A stretch of DNA of 64,000 bases from Leptobrachium leishanense (GCA_009667805.1 CM019066.1:4092001-4156000), one strand, 5' to 3'; counted from the stretch's first letter, positions 46,571 through 56,520 are shown. Notes: generated from the letters alone by a model not told the origin. A program made the numbers and translations.

Positions 46571-46867
46571 GTGCCGTCGAAGCCGGATCTCCGTACACGC
46601 ATGGCTAATCATCGGTCGTCCATTAGGGCAGCATTGAGCGGAGGTGAAAGTCCCCAACCCGTTGCCCGACACTTTAAAGAGTTTGGTCATGCACTCTCGA
46701 CTTTGAGAGTGCGACTCATTGACCATGTTCCAGAGCTCCCACGAGGGGGTGATCGGGCGAGTGAATTGTTGCGAAGGGAGGCCTATTGGATCTTCACTCT
46801 AAATACCATAGCCCCTAGGGGATTAAATAAGTTTAGTTCATATGGTCCGTTCCTTTCAGAAAGATAG
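46571..46867 (+). pseudogene. Penelope-like protein C-terminus (GIY-YIG endonuclease part)
   Basis: The frame encodes MANHRSSIRAAL, then VARHFKEFGHALSTLRVRLIDH and the signature RREAYWIFTLNTIAPRGLN, which ends the GIY-YIG endonuclease domain of Penelope-like elements. The GIY-YIG motif itself and the reverse transcriptase lie upstream in full elements and are missing. The stop at 46865-46867 fits the natural end of the protein, so this is truncation from the 5' side, not internal damage. Confidence 0.8.
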
Positions 46868-47528
46868 AGATAACTTCAGTGGCTTCGATTCTCTGTGTTT
46901 TTTGTTGTTCTTTATTAAGGGCATTGGCGTTCAATATATATATTTTTTTTAAAAATCCCTTGAGTATACCTTATTGAAGAGGTTTCGTTTTTGCTTTTTT
47001 TACATAATGTTTCATATTATAAGCTCACTGGTCAACTTATGGCGCTGGTACACAGCTCTTTAATGCGATTTGTGTTCTATTTATGCATGAGGGGTTTCTT
47101 ATACATGCATTTTTTGTTTAAAAATAATTATTTGATTATGAATATACTTTATATTTATCGTTGTTTATCGTTGTTTATAATTTGTTTTTCTCGCATTATT
47201 CATCTACTATACAGATCTAAGGTTTAATTTTTTTTTGGGCTTATTTAATATGTTATTCTTTTGAGTTATTAGAATAATTTATGCAACTTACCCTTTTCTC
47301 AGGGTTCGTTTTTAGTTTTTTTGTTTGTTTACATTTTCGTCCTTTACCGCGTTGCTTCTGCCCCGGGAGCCGGCGTCTGGTTACTATGGTTGCGGTCATC
47401 TGACCGCTCCCTTCCAGAGTTCCGGCTTCGACGGCACTCGCGCTGCGTAGTTTACGTTTGCAGTTACAGGTGTAATTAATTTGTATGTTGGTCTATATAA
47501 AGTTGGTGTTTGTGTTTGTTCTATATTC

Positions 47529-47558
47529 CTGACGAAAGTCTTTGATATGACTGAAACG
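47529..47558 (+). ncRNA. Hammerhead-like core, right terminal repeat of the Penelope-like element
   Basis: CTGACGA at 47529-47535 and GAAACG at 47553-47558, with helix II AGTCTT against ATGACT (one mismatch relative to the left copy, which pairs fully). Confidence 0.45.
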
Positions 47559-47647
47559 TTGAATAATTTTTCACATTAAAGTTCCTTGAATTGAAGACTC
47601 CGTGGAGCGGTCTCCTTTGTACACTGTGTATGTATATATATATATAT

Positions 47648-49013
47648 AGTCATGGCCAAAATTGTTGGCACCCCAGACATTTTTTGAGGCTCCTGTAAAC
47701 TCACCTGGGGCAAGTAACAGGTGTGGGCAATCTAAAAATCACACCTGAAAGTAGAGAAGTTCAAAGTATGGACAACAGAAAGAGAAGAGAACTGAGGACT
47801 TGAAAACCAAAATTGTGGAAAAATATCAACAATCTCAAAGTTACAAGTCCATCTCCAGAGATCTAGATTTGCCTTTGTCCACAGTGCGCAACATTATCAA
47901 GAAGTTTGCAACCCATGGCACTGTAGCTAATCTCTCTGTGGGTGGACGAAAGAGAAAAATTGATGAAAGGTTGCAACGCAGGATAGTCCGGATGGTGGAT
48001 AAGCGCCCCCAAACAAGTTCCAAAGTAATTCGAGCTGTCCTGCAGGCTCAGGGAGCATCAGTGTCAGCGCGAACTATCCGTCGACATTTAAATGAAATGA
48101 AATGCTATGGCAGGAGACCCAGGAGGACCGCACTGCTGACACAGAGACATAAAAAAGCAAGACTACAGTATGCCAAAATGTACTTGAGTAAGCCAAAATC
48201 CTTCTGGGAAAATGTCTTGTGGACAGATGAGACCAAGATGGAGCTTTCTGGTAAAGCACATCATTCTACTGTTTACCGAAAACGGAATGAGGCCTACAAA
48301 GAAAAGAACACCGTACCTACAGTGAAATATGGTGGAGGTTCAATGATGTGGTTTTTTTTGTTGCTGCCTCTGGCACTGGGTGCCTTGAATGTGTGCAAGG
48401 CATCATGAAATCTGAGGATTACCGAAGGATTTTGGGTCGCACTGTAGAGCCCAGTGTCAGAAAGCTGGGTTTGCATCCGAGATCTTGGGTCTTCCAGCAG
48501 GACAATGACCACAAACATACGTCAAAAAGCACCCAGAAATGGATGACAACAAAGCGCTGGAGAGTTCTGAAGTGGCCAGCAATGAGTCCAGATCTAAATC
48601 CCATTGAACACCTGTGGAGAGATCTTAAAAGTGCTGTTGGAAAAAGGCGCCCTTCCAATAAGAGAGACCTGGAGCAGTTTGCAAAGGAAGAGTGGTTCAA
48701 AATTCCAGGTGAGAGGTGTAAGAAGCTTATTGATGGTTATAGGGAGCGACTGATTTCAGTTATTTTTTCCAAAGGGTGTGCAACCAAATATTAAGTTAAG
48801 GGTGCCAAGAATTTTGTCCAGCCCATTTTTGTTGTTTTGTGTGACATTATGTCCAATTTGCTTTTTTTTCCTCCCTTTTTTTTGTTTTGTTCCAATACAC
48901 ACAAAGGGAATAAACATGTGTATAGCAAAACATGTGTTCCTACAATACTTTTCTATGAGAAATACTTGACTTTCTGGAAAAATGTCTGGGGTGCCAACAA
49001 TTTCGGCCATCAT
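47648..49013 (+). mobile_element. Tc1-like DNA transposon (family 3)
   Basis: Ends AGTCATGGCCAAAATTGTTG and, inverted at the right, ATGATGGCCGAAATTGTTG, both continuing GCACCCCAGACATTTTT; TA-rich flanks. It lies directly between two Penelope-like pieces. Confidence 0.87.
47800..48794 (+). pseudogene. Tc1-like transposase with one small deletion/frameshift
   Basis: The first frame (47800-48408) gives the helix-turn-helix region (YKSISRDLDLPLSTVRNIIKK), a basic GRKRK stretch and the first catalytic aspartate in LWTDETKMELSG. Frame is lost at GGGSMM near 48345-48355, where bases encoding VWGCF-like residues are missing and replaced by a T-run. The second frame (48348-48794) has FQQDNDHKHTSKS (second Asp), [15 protein letters not shown] (third acidic residue) and the end KGCATKY. 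Otherwise nearly complete, so a fairly young copy. Confidence 0.87.
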
Positions 49014-49090
49014 TTATATATATATATATATCTCTTTCCCAATTCCAAAGTGCCCGGTGCCTGCCACTCGGTAGAAAATTGTAAATACTT

Positions 49091-49656
49091 GCAAAGAGGG
49101 TTGCGACGGCACTCCAGGACTGTTAACGTTTCTTTTTTATTGTGACATGAGCGTCAACGTTTCAGCTCCTCGTTTACAAGCGGGGAGTAGTTGGTCGTAC
49201 GAGGCGGTTCATTGGGTAGCTGGCTACAGATCGGTGTTTGCTGCTTAGGCCCTTTAACCTCATTTTGAGCTTTAGATTGTATATATAGTCTACATTTTTG
49301 GATGTTGGGTCAGTGGAGGGTATGCCTTTTAGGATGTCACTTATGTTCTGTTTGTTGTCACCGGGTGTAAAGGAGTCGAGCTTTTGCATCCCGGGTTACC
49401 GTGACTACGCGATACGCCATCCCGATGAGACCGGGATGAACACGCGCATGCGCACTAAGCGGATGGGAATGCTGCGGCTTGAGGGAGGGGTGAGTACACT
49501 TTACTCATTGCGTGTATAAATGTGTGTTTGTACATTGTAAAATGTAATGATTTTGTCCTGAGGAAAGCTCTAAACGAGGAGCTGAAACGTTGACTCTCAT
49601 GTCACAATAAAAAAGAAAAGTTAACAGTCCTGGAGTGCCGTTGCAACCTTCTTTGC
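49091..49656. mobile_element. Second Penelope-like remnant with inverted terminal repeats
   Basis: Inverted arms of 86 bases at 49091-49176 and 49571-49656 (GCAAAGAGGGTTGCGACGGC in one, complement in the other). The right arm extends into a complete hammerhead-like core: CTGAGGA at 49558-49564, helix II AGCTC/GAGCT, GAAACG at 49584-49589. The left arm keeps only the GAAACG side (49163-49158, minus). The core holds a short minus-strand frame (49389-49174) of unknown nature and a GC-rich 49380-49500 segment. Confidence 0.65.
49558..49589 (+). ncRNA. Hammerhead-like core in second Penelope-like remnant
   Basis: CTGAGGA, helix II AGCTC/GAGCT with an internal TAAACGAG loop, then GAAACGTTGAC. Same arrangement as the other Penelope ends in the window but with a different helix II sequence. 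Confidence 0.45.
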
Positions 49657-49699
49657 AAATCTATATATATATATTACTACACAGAGTAATACTTGTCAT

Positions 49700-50579
49700 T
49701 AGGGCTGAAACAACTAATCGATTAATCAACAACTAATTGATGATTAAAATAGTTGACAACTAATTTAATCATCGATTATTCGGTGTTGATTAATTGTCCT
49801 GTGCACACCACACATTTAGAGTCAGACTGAGTTAAACGTTATAGCCTCAGCTTCGGAGCTGATTGAAGAAGACGCGCTGCTGCTTTACTAGGTATGATTT
49901 TAGTTCTAGGGTTATGTCAGACACCACTAGTTTGTTTTTATTCCGTTTACAACAGTAGCAGAACTGTAACACAAACAATAGAATACTGCCACTGGGTGAA
50001 GGAGCTGTATGCCTGTGTTTTATCCTTACTTGAAGCTGGAGTCCTGTGCCACCCTCCCTGCCACACCCTCTTTGGTCGAGAACTGCCATTCCCACCCTCT
50101 GGTCTGGCCCCTTTCCCCCAAACTCACTCCCACACTCAGATCAGGTCTTTTGTCCATACCCACTCCCTCTCACACTCAGGTCAAGTCAGTCCCTTCCACT
50201 TCCAGTCCCTCCTCCCACTTGGTTTGTTCACAAAATTATTTAAAAGGGACATTCTACGCACCCTGACCACTTTAGCTTATTAACCCCGATTTCATGACAT
50301 CATCATCTATAACCAAGTGCTTGTAGATGCATTTGAGAAAACAAACATGGGCTTAAGCTGCGCAGGCAGCATCAACTCATCCCCCTGACTAAACACTCGC
50401 ATACCTTGTGTCAAAAGTACGCAATTTGCGTAGATACGTACGAAGGTTACGTACACTACGCAAATTGCTTATTTAAGTAAACAAACTTTCCTATTATTAT
50501 TTTCTTTTTTTATCCGATGAATCGATTATTTGGCCAATTATTTCTTAGATTATGAGAATAATCGTTAGTTGCAGCCCTA
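49700..50579. mobile_element. hAT MITE (TAGGGCTG, TAATCGATTA family) with perfect 8-bp duplication
   Basis: Ends TAGGGCTGAAACAACTAATC and, inverted, TAGGGCTGCAACTAACGATT, flanked by CTTGTCAT at 49692-49699 and 50580-50587. 880 bases without transposase. It ends 98 bases upstream of rnf144a coding exon 2. Confidence 0.9.
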
Positions 50580-50677
50580 CTTGTCATCCCTGTTTTTATT
50601 CATACTGTGTTTCTACGCCAGCGGAGCCATTAATCTTTTTCTTCTGTATTTTTTTCTTTTTCTTTTCCTTTTTGCAG

Positions 50678-50782
50678 TGTCTGAAACAATATGTTGAAAT
50701 ATTAATAAGGGAAGGCCTAGAAACTGCTATTAGTTGCCCCGATGCCGGCTGCCCAAAAAGAGGACACTTACAGGAAAACGAG
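50678..50782 (+). CDS. rnf144a: rnf144a coding exon 2 (second half of RING1)
   Basis: A 105-base, phase 0-0 exon encoding residues 46-80 and completing RING1 with C46, C65 and C70. The acceptor is a long T-rich tract ending TTTGCAG at 50677; the donor is GTAATG at 50783. The translation begins CLKQYVEILIREGLETAISC, close to mammalian RNF144A. It is separated from exon 1 by a 35.3-kb intron filled with mobile elements, and a hAT MITE ends only 98 bases upstream of it. No frame damage is seen. Confidence 0.95.
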
Positions 50783-50984
50783 GTAATGATAAAAAGTGAC
50801 CTATTTCATTGTGTTCTTGTTTTGCAAGGCTTTTCCACATCTGTTAATTGCTGGCAGTTTACCGATTGCTCTTGAAATCTACTAAAAACAAATTTTCTTG
50901 ATGAATTCCTAGCAGAAAACGGAACAATACAAAGTGGGGTAATAAACCAAATATAAAGGCTGATGAAGAGAAAAAGGTGGGGGT

Positions 50985-51527
50985 GGAAACAGGAGGAGAG
51001 GACTGCAAGGTGAGAGTGATGGACTGCGAGGTGGGAGTGATGGACCGCGAGGTGGGAGTGATGGACCGCGAGGTGGGAGTGATGGACCGCGAGGTGGGAG
51101 TGATGGACCGCGAGGTGGGAGTGATGGACCGCGAGGTGGGAGTGATGGACCGCGAGGTGGGAGTGATGGACCGCGAGGTGGGAGTGATGGACCGCGAGGT
51201 GAGAGTGATGGACCGCAAGGTGAGAGTGATGGACCGCGAGGTGAGAGTGATGGACCGGTTGGGGCAGTGAGGTGTGTCAGTGAGTCGGGTGGTAGGCTTC
51301 CCTAAATAGGAATGTCTTAAGGGAGCGTTTGAAGGAGGGGAAAGTCTGACCGTACGAGGGAGAGCGTTCCAGAGGATGGGGGCTGCACGTGAGAAATCCT
51401 GCAGTCTATCATGGGAAGAGGTGATGCGGGGAGAAGCTAGGCACAGGTCACTGTTTGATCTTAGGGAGCGGGCTGGGGTGTATTTGGTGAGGACAGGTAG
51501 TGGGGAGCGGAGTTAGTGTTTGCTACA
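50985..51527 (-). mobile_element. L2-type LINE 3' region with an internal minisatellite
   Basis: 51266-51527 matches, on the same strand, 63195-63450 of the longer L2-type copy (GTGGTAGGCTTCCCTAAATA; GAGGTGATGCGGGGAGAAGC). The region between AGGAGAGGACTGCAAGGTG (50993) and the coding end is expanded into a 21-bp array. Confidence 0.75.
51003..51258. repeat. 21-bp minisatellite grown inside an L2-type LINE, about 12 units
   Basis: Unit GGTGGGAGTGATGGACCGCGA. The outermost units read GGTGAGAGTGATGGAC, close to the unexpanded LINE sequence GGTGAGAGTGATTGATGG at 63180-63197, so the array grew from the LINE itself. Confidence 0.9.
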
Positions 51528-51781
51528 GCTCTAAGCTGGTTTTGACTTTTTTGTTGGCATCATCTGTTAGGGTAATTAGGGTCTGGACTATGACTCTAAC
51601 GCTAGTTACTCTCTGCTTACTCTTTGCTCTACCTATGCTTAACATGGGGAGCGCAAAGTACAGTAAGTTGGTGCTAAAAAGCACTAATACCGATTTGCTA
51701 ATGGATTTTTTTAACCCGTTTGCGGTCGGGAGGTGATGTGGCCGTAACGCTAACACTCATTTATGTGAGCCCTAGCATTAA
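51528..51781. mobile_element. MITE-derived sequence (GGGAGCGCAAAGTACAGTA module)
   Basis: CTTAACATGGGGAGCGCAAA with GTACAGTAA recurs at 54160-54200 and, partly, at 12760-12790 and 54810-54835. Ends at the TTAA where the next element begins. Confidence 0.45.
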
Positions 51782-53014
51782 CCCTTTCGCTGCTGAGGCT
51801 TTTCCCTTCCCTGTGCTGAGGTAATTTTTACCGGTTTTCCTCATCATGTTTAAACGTGTTTTGAAGGCTTATTTTAGTATATGACCCAGACATATTATAT
51901 ATCGTTCTTTCCGTCAGACTCGGCAGATTCATAATATGTCATTATTATATGTATACGTCATGACCTGTCTGTATATTATAACAAAAAATGCAATAAAATA
52001 TGATTTTTCAATAATTTACAATGTGTAAAGTGGTTTTTTTTCACATTTTAACATGCGAGCAATTGCGGTTATATTTTGTATGGGGTGCGCTTGTTAAAAA
52101 ATTAGAGATGGGGTCTCGTTACATTTTTTTTTTGGGGGAAATTACACGATTTTTAACAAACGCACCGCATACAAAAATCGTTAGTGCAGCATCATTGTTC
52201 ACATTATAATTGAAATGGGAACAATATTGCTGCATTAACAAACAAAAAAAAAGAAAAAAAACTTGTTTATTTTTTTTTTTTATAATTTTTTTTTAAAATA
52301 TTCTTTTAGTTTTATTTTTAATATTTTTTTTTTTTTTTTTTTTTTACAAACTTTTTTCACATTCGTGTTTGGTATCGTTGGAACGGCCATGCTCTGGCCG
52401 ATCCAACAATACCAAACTTTAACCCCTAGCTGCCACGGATCGGGAGATAGGGGTTTCATTGGAACCCTCTATCTCCACCATTGGTGGCAGCTAGGGGTTA
52501 ACTCCAGGACGATGACGCCAGTCCTCAGGGGGAGTTCCCGGAGGCTTGGCCGACATCCAAGATGTCGGCCAGCTCCGGAAAAGGATCACGAACCGGCGCT
52601 TTTCAGCGCCGATTCGTGATCCGGCTCCCCAGGGGTTAATGTCAGGTACCATTTGGAAGGGCAGGCTGTGCCCTTCCAAACGGTGCCTGGGTTAACCCCC
52701 GCAACGCCGCCGATCGGGAGGGAGAGAGGTCCGAAGGACCTCCCCCTCCTCCCTTTCAGGCGCCTCCTCCGCACATGCGGGGGGGGGGGGCGCCTGAATT
52801 AGGTGTCATCGCGCCCCCGCGATGACACCTAATTACTCCGGCAGTTCCGGATGCTGGGCTGACATCGAGGATGTCAGCCCACACCGGGGGGGCCAACGAT
52901 CGGCCGGAACCCGGCCGAACGCTGACCCCAAAGGCAGGACGCGCTCAGCGCGTCCACCGCATGGAACGTGACATGCGGTTGGACGCGCTGAGCGCGTCCG
53001 CCGCAGCGAAGTGG
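51782..53014 (+). mobile_element. Hairpin-array TTAA element, copy B
   Basis: Opposite orientation to copy A, 1233 bases, flanked by TTAA at 51778-51781 and 53015-53018. Ends CCCTTTCGCTGCTGAGG and, inverted, CCACTTCGCTGCGGCGG. It retains most hairpins of copy A: 52583-52600/52605-52622, 52643-52689, 52797-52813/52818-52834, 52856-52880 and 52938-52955. The hairpin corresponding to 596-630 of copy A has lost one arm here (52507-52523 remains). Confidence 0.8.
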
Positions 53015-53018
53015 TTAA

Positions 53019-53640
53019 GGAGGTGTTTAAACCAATAAAAATGCGTTAACATGTTTGTAAATAGTAAAAAAAGGTCCTATTAAAAGGTGTGTTACAGAAT
53101 TTAAAAAAAAAAAACACATTTGGAATTTTTTTTTTGTCAAAATGGGCTTATTTTTAAATTTTAAAGAAAAAAAAAAAAGAGATTACTATATAACATTGAA
53201 ACGTATTGAATTCGCCTGTTTAAACCCGGCGAACTGAATCACCGAAAATCATGGCATTTCGCTGAAACCTCGGTGCTGTTCAACGTTCTGTGAATAGATT
53301 AACCACTACTTCTCTATGGGACAATTTTGCTGGGAAGATTGCGGAACTCAAGTGCCGAATTATAGGACATTTTACGGTTTCGTTCTATACTCTTGACTGT
53401 TGGCCTTGGCAAAAAAAAAAAAGCTTTGACACTTGAATCAATTCTGAACATTACCACAAGTCTTGCAATACCTGTGATCTTCAGTGACTCGGTATCCATG
53501 CAAGCCTCCGCATTCCTCACAGCCCTGCTACCCATTTTCAAATGGAATTATACTATGAAGTATTCATCATTTTCAGTATGTTTTAAAATGCACTTATTCT
53601 TTTCACTTTCTAAAGCAAACCTAGGGCACTGTCAGCTGCC
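53019..53640. other. Fragment of the CAGGGTTATTC MITE family and unassigned sequence
   Basis: 53080-53400 resembles 21300-21680 (poly-A stretches, ATTCGCCTGTTTAAAC, ACCGAAAATCATGGCATTTC). The rest shows nothing. Confidence 0.4.
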
Positions 53641-54320
53641 CTGAGCTAAAACTGTGACGCAAAGTGTTAAAATTAGCGTTCGCTAACTTTTCCTTGGCGT
53701 CCCGGTTTCCCGAGCAGATCGCGGGGCAGGCATCGAGTCCGACAGCCCGCCACTTAGTGATCGCTAAGCTCGCAGTTGCTGGGGCAGCGCTACAGCGTCA
53801 TCCCCAGCATCCCCTCCATGGCATCCATAGGACTCCATGGAGGATTGTGCTGCCGGGTCACATGACTGTCAGGATCTCGCCTCTCACGAGATCCTGCTGG
53901 TCGGCGGAGGGAGACGGGGGACTTTCTTCCTCCAGTCTCCCACTGCTCCCGGCGGCCAGAAGCAGTGGGTCGGGTCGCCATTCTCGCCGCGGGATGAGAG
54001 GGGAGTATCTGACTGGGGGGGGTAATGTATTCTGCAGCAGCGCAATCCGTTACCTGCACCTCCTGAGCTGGTGGTAAATTTTTCGTTAGCGCCAGCTTTT
54101 ATTAACTAGCTTTAGGACCAAGTGATCGTAACGCTAGTTAATCTGTGCTTTCACTTTGCTCTCCCCATGTTAGGTATAGGGAGCGCAAAGTACAGTAAAC
54201 TTGCGCTATGAATCGCAAATTAACGAGTGCTAATGTTTTTTTTAACTCGTTAGCGATCTGGCCGCAGCGCTATGACCTCTTTTAAGCTAATGCTGACGCT
54301 AGTGTTAGCTTGAAGGAGGC
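53641..54320. mobile_element. MITE-derived sequence with GC-rich cargo
   Basis: Contains CGCTAAC/GTTAGCG motifs at both sides, the cargo ACTCCATGGAGGAT ... CTCCCACTGCTCCCGGCGGCC shared with 12420-12560, and the GGGAGCGCAAAGTACAGTA module. Ends not defined. Confidence 0.45.
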
Positions 54321-54638
54321 GATAAAGCTCCTAAAGTTGCTTGAGCTTTTGGTAACACGCTCCATCTACACATCCTGCTCAGCACTCCTTATCCGAGCCA
54401 ATGATTACTTGGTTTTGAGTCATTTCCTTACTGAAAGAGCCTTCCAACAGGGATCTCAAACTCTGGCGTCCCAGACTTTGATGTCCTACATTTGCCGTCA
54501 TTGGCCAGAGAATCGTGGCAGTTGTAGGTGGGCAGCATCTGGTTGGGCGCGATGGGGTATCGTTGGAGCTCACTGCCGTAGAACGTAAATGGAGTGTTTG
54601 GTCTGTAATTTAAATAAAGCTTTGCCTTCAAAATCCAT
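54321..54638. other. Non-coding stretch in rnf144a intron 2
   Basis: 54440-54560 resembles part of a fold-back MITE (GGGATCTCAAACTCTGGCGTC). Nothing else recognised. Confidence 0.35.
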
Positions 54639-55343
54639 GGCCCCTATTACATTCTTCACGCTACCGGTAGCGCTCACCTGCGTGAGCGCTACCGTTAGCT
54701 GCGGTATCTGCCGTATATTACAATCCAAACGCAAACGGGTTAAAAAATCCATTTGCGTTTGGGTCCTCGCGCTGTTCAGCGCGAGGTCACTGCACTTTGC
54801 GCTCCCTATACTTAACATGGGGAGCGCAAAGCGTTAATCAGCGCTGGATTACAATGTCCCAGCGCTGATTAACGCCTGGCTCTGGTCAAGGAAAAGTTAA
54901 CCAGTGCCAGGACCTGGTGTTAACACCAGCTTAAAAATAAAAAATCCCATACTTACCCTCTGTCCCGCGGCGAGGACCGCGGCTCCGGTCGCCTCCTCCG
55001 GCCGGCGGGAGCAGGGAAAGACGGGGGGAAAAAGTCCCCTACGTCTTTCCCTGCATATCCCTACGCCGACCGGCCGGATCTCGCAATGTGAGATCCGGCT
55101 GGTCACGTGACCGGCAGAGGGGAGCTCAATGGAGTCCATAGGACTCCATTGAGAGGATGCGCGCGGCTGCGCTCAGCGATGCCACGCGCATCCTGATTTT
55201 TAACGCTCGCTAACAGTGTAGGCAGCATTTTTTGCGCCTGCATTGTAATCTGGCGTTAAAACGCGGGCGCAAGGGGGGAAACTGCAGGTGCAATTTTTCC
55301 CCCCCTGCGCTCGCGTTTTAACGCCAGGAGCGTAACAGGGGCC
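54639..55343. mobile_element. MITE, GGCCCCTATTACATTC family
   Basis: Ends GGCCCCTATTACATTC and, inverted, GGGCCCCTGTTACGCTC. Internal palindromes ACGCTACCGGTAGCG (54659) and repeated GCGCTGATTAACGC. The cargo at 54990-55140 is the inverted form of that at 12420-12560 (ACTCCATTGAG, GGGAGCAGGGAAAGACGGGG). Ends 89 bases before rnf144a exon 3. Confidence 0.55.
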
Positions 55344-55432
55344 CATATGTTTTAGGTTTAGACTCTTTTTTGATTAATGCGTTGTTTTTTTACTTCTTTT
55401 ATGAGACCTCTGTTTTTTCTTCCACTTTCTAG

Positions 55433-55493
55433 ATTGAATGCATGGTCGCATCTGAAATTATGCAGAAGTATAAGAAGTTACAATTTGAAAGGG
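55433..55493 (+). CDS. rnf144a: rnf144a coding exon 3 (RING1-IBR linker)
   Basis: A 61-base exon encoding residues 81-100 plus the first base of the codon for E101. The sequence IECMVASEIMQKYKKLQFER is the helical linker between RING1 and the in-between-RING domain. The acceptor is CACTTTCTAG ending at 55432 and the donor is a consensus GTAAGT at 55494. It ends in phase 1, which matches the two bases that open exon 4. Intron 2 is 4650 bases. Intron 3 is only 139 bases, the one short intron in the window and free of recognisable repeats. Confidence 0.95.
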
Positions 55494-55632
55494 GTAAGTG
55501 TCACTGAGTGTGGAAATAAACATTTTATGACCTAAACATACACTAGTATCCATATGGGTGGCTTCCTCAGGCGGCCATAACGATGTGGTGTAATGGGTCA
55601 TTTTCCAGTGTTCATTACCATTTGCTTTGTAG

Positions 55633-55840
55633 AAGTACTTCTGGATCCGTGTAGAACCTGGTGTCCATCTTCCTCATGCCAAGCGGTGTGCAAGCTACAA
55701 GAGAAGGGTCCCCAGAATCCCCAGCTGGTGCAGTGCTCATCCTGTGACACAGAGTTCTGCTCGGCATGCAAGTCCAACTGGCACCCAGGTCAAGGATGCC
55801 AGGAGACCCTATCAATCACCTTTCTGCCTGGAGAATCCAG
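55633..55840 (+). CDS. rnf144a: rnf144a coding exon 4 (IBR domain)
   Basis: A 208-base exon encoding the rest of E101 through S169 and two bases of codon 170. It contains the in-between-RING zinc-binding domain. Visible ligands include C111, C116, C135, C138, C143, C146, H151 and C156, in the order C-x4-C ... C-x2-C-x4-C-x2-C-x4-H-x4-C. The motif WHPGQGC is typical of RNF144A. The acceptor is TTTGCTTTGTAG ending at 55632; the donor is GTAAAC at 55841. No premature stop or frame break. Confidence 0.95.
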
Positions 55841-56102
55841 GTAAACAGTTATACCAGTTTTACCATTGCCTACTTTAGAATTTAGTATTAAAGGGTCATT
55901 CTAGTGATCTGTTACATAAACCTTATTCCAGTCTAGTAAAAGAAGCATTTCAGCCGTTTATACTGCTTGTTTACCTCAAAGAGTCGAGCTTAGTGATTCA
56001 ACAGGTTTCAGGATACTGCAGACTCTGCTTACTACTCCTTATGTTTCTTGTAAGAGGACGAGGGGAATTCTGTGCAGGGAGAAGAGCATCGATATCAGGT
56101 TA
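55841..56102. other. Start of rnf144a intron 4
   Basis: No recognised feature. Confidence 0.4.
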
Positions 56103-56202
56103 CAGACTCAAGAAAACATACGCGAGTCCAGCGCTTAAACAATTCCTGTTATTTTGTGTGAATTGTTTAAGCGCTGGACTCGTGTATGTTTTCTTGTGTC
56201 TG
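56103..56202. repeat. 42-bp inverted repeat with 16-base spacer
   Basis: Arms 56103-56144 and 56161-56202 pair with two mismatches; the arm includes GCGAGTCCAGCGCTTAAAC. GAGTCCAGCGCTT also occurs at 62226-62238, so the arm may derive from a dispersed element. Confidence 0.85.
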
Positions 56203-56394
56203 TTCGAAGGAAAAGGAGTAATTGTTAAGGGGTATGATGACACCTTTTATGGTGAGAATTAGGATCCCACTAGATGGCGCCACTCATCGCACTTCTGTGT
56301 TTTGCAGCATCGCCGTTTAGTGTAAAATATACACCCGTGGTCTATTCTTTTTTTTTTTTTTCATCTGAACCATAACCGTTTCATTCATAGGTCG

Positions 56395-56520
56395 TCGACC
56401 TCGATCCTTCAGATGTTTTGAAACTACATTTCTGATCAGCATCAACCAACTTAATGAGTGGCTGAGCATCGTGGGTGATGTAGTTCCAAAACATCTGGAG
56501 GACCAAGGTTTCTGACCCCT
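56395..56520. mobile_element. Fold-back MITE, second copy
   Basis: CAGATGTTTTGAAACTACA and the facing TGTAGTTCCAAAACATCTGG, closing ACCCCTGG; same family as 39449-39587, more diverged. Confidence 0.6.

Larger units (their letters stand above)
46381..47627 (+). mobile_element. Penelope-like element, 5'-truncated, with inverted terminal repeats
   Basis: Inverted repeats of 207 bases at 46381-46587 and 47421-47627 enclose an 833-base core holding the C-terminal end of a Penelope-type protein. Arms match almost perfectly (one difference noted, in the core loop). Both arms contain a hammerhead-like core. Truncated Penelope copies with terminal repeats in inverted order are a known product of their unusual integration. 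Confidence 0.8.

Noticed and set aside
49894..50283. A 129-codon open frame upstream of exon 2 considered as an alternative exon
   Set aside because: Lies wholly inside the hAT MITE 49700-50579, with no matching family and low-complexity Pro/Ser/His content.
50977..51270. Open frame with EVGVMDR repeats after rnf144a exon 2
   Set aside because: 21-bp array within a LINE fragment.
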